A stretch of DNA of 41,782 bases from an uncultured Bacteroidota bacterium. GTDB taxonomy: Bacteria > Bacteroidota > Bacteroidia > Bacteroidales > 4484-276. A model generated the notes under the pieces. It was not told the origin of the DNA and did no database searches. It was given only the letters and a program-made list of their open reading frames with translations. Of this stretch, positions 39,957 to 41,782 are shown piece by piece. The stretch spans positions 1-41,782 of the forward strand of contig CAJATL010000098.1 in NCBI GenBank assembly GCA_903944895.1. Direction: 5' to 3'. Position 1 is the first letter of the stretch, and the number at the start of each line of letters is the position of its first letter. A program made the position numbers and the translations under genes.

Positions 39957-41782
39957 TTAATCGTTCCCTTTCAGATTCTCAAACAAAAAATTGGTCATCC
40001 TCGAATAAAGGTGAAAAGTTGTATTGGTGCCGGTGTAAATTCCATGATTTGAGTTTGGATAAACCATGATTTCGAAATCCTTGTTGGCAGCAACGAGTGC
40101 AGTGATAAAATCGTAAGTATTCTGAGCATGCACGTTATCGTCGGCCATACCATGAGCGATAAATAGCTTTCCCCGGAGTTTTTCGGCGTGGGTGATCGGC
40201 GAGTTGTCGTCGTAGCCGGAAGCATTTTCCTGAGGTGTCCGCATAAACCGCTCGGTGTAAATATTATCATAATATCTCCAGGTGGTAACCGGGGCCACAG
40301 CAATCCCGGCGTCAAAATAACCAGCTCCTTTGGTCATGCAAAGTGCAGCCATGTATCCGCCGTAGCTCCAGCCAAAAATCCCGATGTGCGTGGTGTCAAC
40401 ATAAGGTAATGTTTCGAGGTACTTTACTGTTTCGATGTAATCTTCGGTTTCATATTTTCCAAGCTGCAGATAAGTCTGCTTTTTAAAGGCCTCCCCTCTT
40501 GCGCCGGTTCCGCGGTTATCAACCGAAACCACGATAATTCCTTCCTGCGTTAAATAGCGGTCCCAAAGATCTCCGCCTCCATAATTATTTAAAACGGTCT
40601 GCGAGCCGGGACCCCCGTAAACATTAAACAGTACCGGGTATTTTTTGGAAGGATCAAAATCAGGAGGAAGAATTTTCCAGGCATTCAAAACAGATCCATC
40701 TACAGTTTTAACCGTAAAAAACTCTTTGGGCTGGAAATTATAGTCTTTCCGGGTTTGGATGAGGTTGCTGTTATCCTGCAAAAGCCTGATTTGTTTACCA
40801 GATTTTCCATCGTTGATGGTGTAAACCGGAGGTGTGTTTGCATTTGACCATGTTTTGAGGAAATACTTATAATTGCTGCTGAAATCTGCCCTGTTTGTTC
40901 CGGCTTCCGGGGTAAGATTTGTTTTGTTTTTTCCACTGAAATCAACCACGAAAACATTTCTGTCCATGGGTGAAATTTCCGTCGAACGGTAATAAATCTT
41001 TTGGTTATCCTGATCGATGCCCAGTAAATCGGTGATCTCCCAGTTGCCGTTGGTGATTTGCCGTACCTCCTGCCCTGCGAGATTGTACAAATAAAGGTGG
41101 TTAAAACCACTCTTTTCGCTGGTGAGGATAAAATGGACGCCATCATTGAGAAATTCGATATTATCGAAATTTTTATCCTCGATGTAGTATTGATTTTTTT
41201 CTGAATAGATGGTTTTCGACTCTCCTGATCCGGCATTGGCAAGCAATATTTCTAGATGATTCTGAAGCCGGTTCAGGCGCAAAATTGACAGTGTATTTGC
41301 ATCGGTGGTCCACTTAATCCGTGGGACGTACTGATTGGTTTCGGTGCCGGTGTTCATGGTTTTCATTTGCCTGGTTTCGATGTCGAAAACATGAACCGTG
41401 ACAACAGAATTACCTTCGCCGGCTTTTGGATACTTGAATTTATCGATTTCGGGATAGAGTGCTCCATAATTTTCGATCGACCATTCTTTAACTTTGCTTT
41501 CGTCGAACCGCATAAAGGCGATTTTTTTGCCATCAGGCGACCAGCAAAATCCTTTGGTGACAGCAAACTCCTCTTCGTAAACCCAATCAGTCGAGCCGTT
41601 GATGATCGATCCGGCTTTGCCATCAGTGGTGATCTGCAGCTCAGTTCCAGACACAAGATCCTTGACAAAGATGTTGTTTTCCCTAACAAAAGCTACTTTT
41701 TGTGCATCCGTCGAAAATTCGGCCAGTTGCTGTTTGCCCTTTTCCGAAACGGGAGTCAACATCCGTGTTTTTAAATCGAAAA
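39957..41782 (-). CDS. S9 family peptidase, DPP IV-like (5' end beyond window)
   Basis: A secreted serine peptidase that removes X-Pro or X-Ala dipeptides from peptide N-termini. The 607 visible codons cover most of the beta-propeller domain (with the YEEEF substrate-binding Glu pair and GFCWSPDGKKIAFMRFDES) and the whole C-terminal alpha/beta-hydrolase domain. The catalytic triad is present: Ser in GWSYGGYM, Asp in ADDNVHAQN, and His in SNHGIY near the end. The frame stays open upstream of the Met at 41762 through FDLKTR to the window edge, so the signal peptide and first part are missing. It is convergent with the kinase gene; no clear terminator is seen in the 73-bp gap. Confidence 0.93.
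   Translation of the reverse strand, partial: FDLKTRMLTPVSEKGKQQLAEFSTDAQKVAFVRENNIFVKDLVSGTELQITTDGKAGSIINGSTDWVYEEEFAVTKGFCWSPDGKKIAFMRFDESKVKEWSIENYGALYPEIDKFKYPKAGEGNSVVTVHVFDIETRQMKTMNTGTETNQYVPRIKWTTDANTLSILRLNRLQNHLEILLANAGSGESKTIYSEKNQYYIEDKNFDNIEFLNDGVHFILTSEKSGFNHLYLYNLAGQEVRQITNGNWEITDLLGIDQDNQKIYYRSTEISPMDRNVFVVDFSGKNKTNLTPEAGTNRADFSSNYKYFLKTWSNANTPPVYTINDGKSGKQIRLLQDNSNLIQTRKDYNFQPKEFFTVKTVDGSVLNAWKILPPDFDPSKKYPVLFNVYGGPGSQTVLNNYGGGDLWDRYLTQEGIIVVSVDNRGTGARGEAFKKQTYLQLGKYETEDYIETVKYLETLPYVDTTHIGIFGWSYGGYMAALCMTKGAGYFDAGIAVAPVTTWRYYDNIYTERFMRTPQENASGYDDNSPITHAEKLRGKLFIAHGMADDNVHAQNTYDFITALVAANKDFEIMVYPNSNHGIYTGTNTTFHLYSRMTNFLFENLKGND

Noticed and set aside
1-41782. CRISPR arrays, tRNA or rRNA genes, integrases or transposases
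   Set aside because: I saw no regularly spaced repeats, tRNA-like folds with conserved arms, or recombinase motifs anywhere in the window.

Overview
The window reads as chromosomal DNA of a Bacteroidota (Bacteroidetes) bacterium, probably a Bacteroidales-like or related environmental lineage. The reasons are: AT-rich spacers with TAnnTTTG-type -7 promoter elements and no clear Shine-Dalgarno sites; a PorW/SprE-type gliding/type IX secretion lipoprotein; three large secreted proteins ending in type IX (T9SS type A) sorting domains; and a typical Bacteroidota gene set (bactofilin, Kdo transferase beside a small outer-membrane protein, DPP IV-type S9 peptidase). I saw no tRNA, rRNA, CRISPR array, prophage or intact insertion sequence.

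Layout. 1-2096 (minus): dxr (isoprenoid pathway), reaching the window edge, behind an M23 peptidoglycan hydrolase. 2320-6202 (plus): porW/sprE, then bactofilin, an AtpZ-like and an AtpI-like small membrane protein, with no ATP synthase structural genes after them. 6328-8133 (plus): a MerR regulator with a cobalamin-binding domain, followed by an ECF-type sigma factor. 8408-11130: folE facing a minus-strand pair of an outer-membrane beta-barrel and waaA. 11533-12788 (minus): two adjacent toxin-antitoxin modules, yefM-yoeB and hicAB. 13074-18374 (plus): nucleotide-sugar genes (WbpE-, WbpD- and WbpA/TviB-like enzymes, galE, rfbB) that should make a diacetamido-uronic acid and dTDP-4-keto-6-deoxyglucose for surface polysaccharide.

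18240-26346 is a remodelled accessory segment. It holds a secreted 827-residue protein with a beta-propeller-like front and a Ser/Thr-rich, pore-former-like centre, a co-oriented outer-membrane protein, and two tandem Omp28/thioredoxin-like T9SS cargo paralogues. A diverged copy of the last 134 bp of rfbB plus its terminator sits 4 kb downstream of the real rfbB end, so the 827-residue gene and its partner are bracketed by direct repeats. A third, covarying version of the same hairpin sits between the two paralogues.

26553-28976 carries a CpsB-like PHP phosphatase (plus), then fabD and a Bax-inhibitor-1 family protein (minus). 29125-34385 (minus) is a seven-gene fatty-acid/polyketide-like operon: thioesterase, ketosynthase III, ACP, SDR reductase, second ketosynthase III, MaoC dehydratase, SagB-like nitroreductase. 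It has no elongating FabF-type ketosynthase and is the best candidate here for an undescribed pathway.

34701-39883 (plus) holds a coiled-coil lipoprotein, a DUF302 protein, an aromatic amino acid decarboxylase, another lipoprotein and a receiver-histidine kinase fusion. The window ends in a DPP IV-type peptidase (minus) cut by the right edge.
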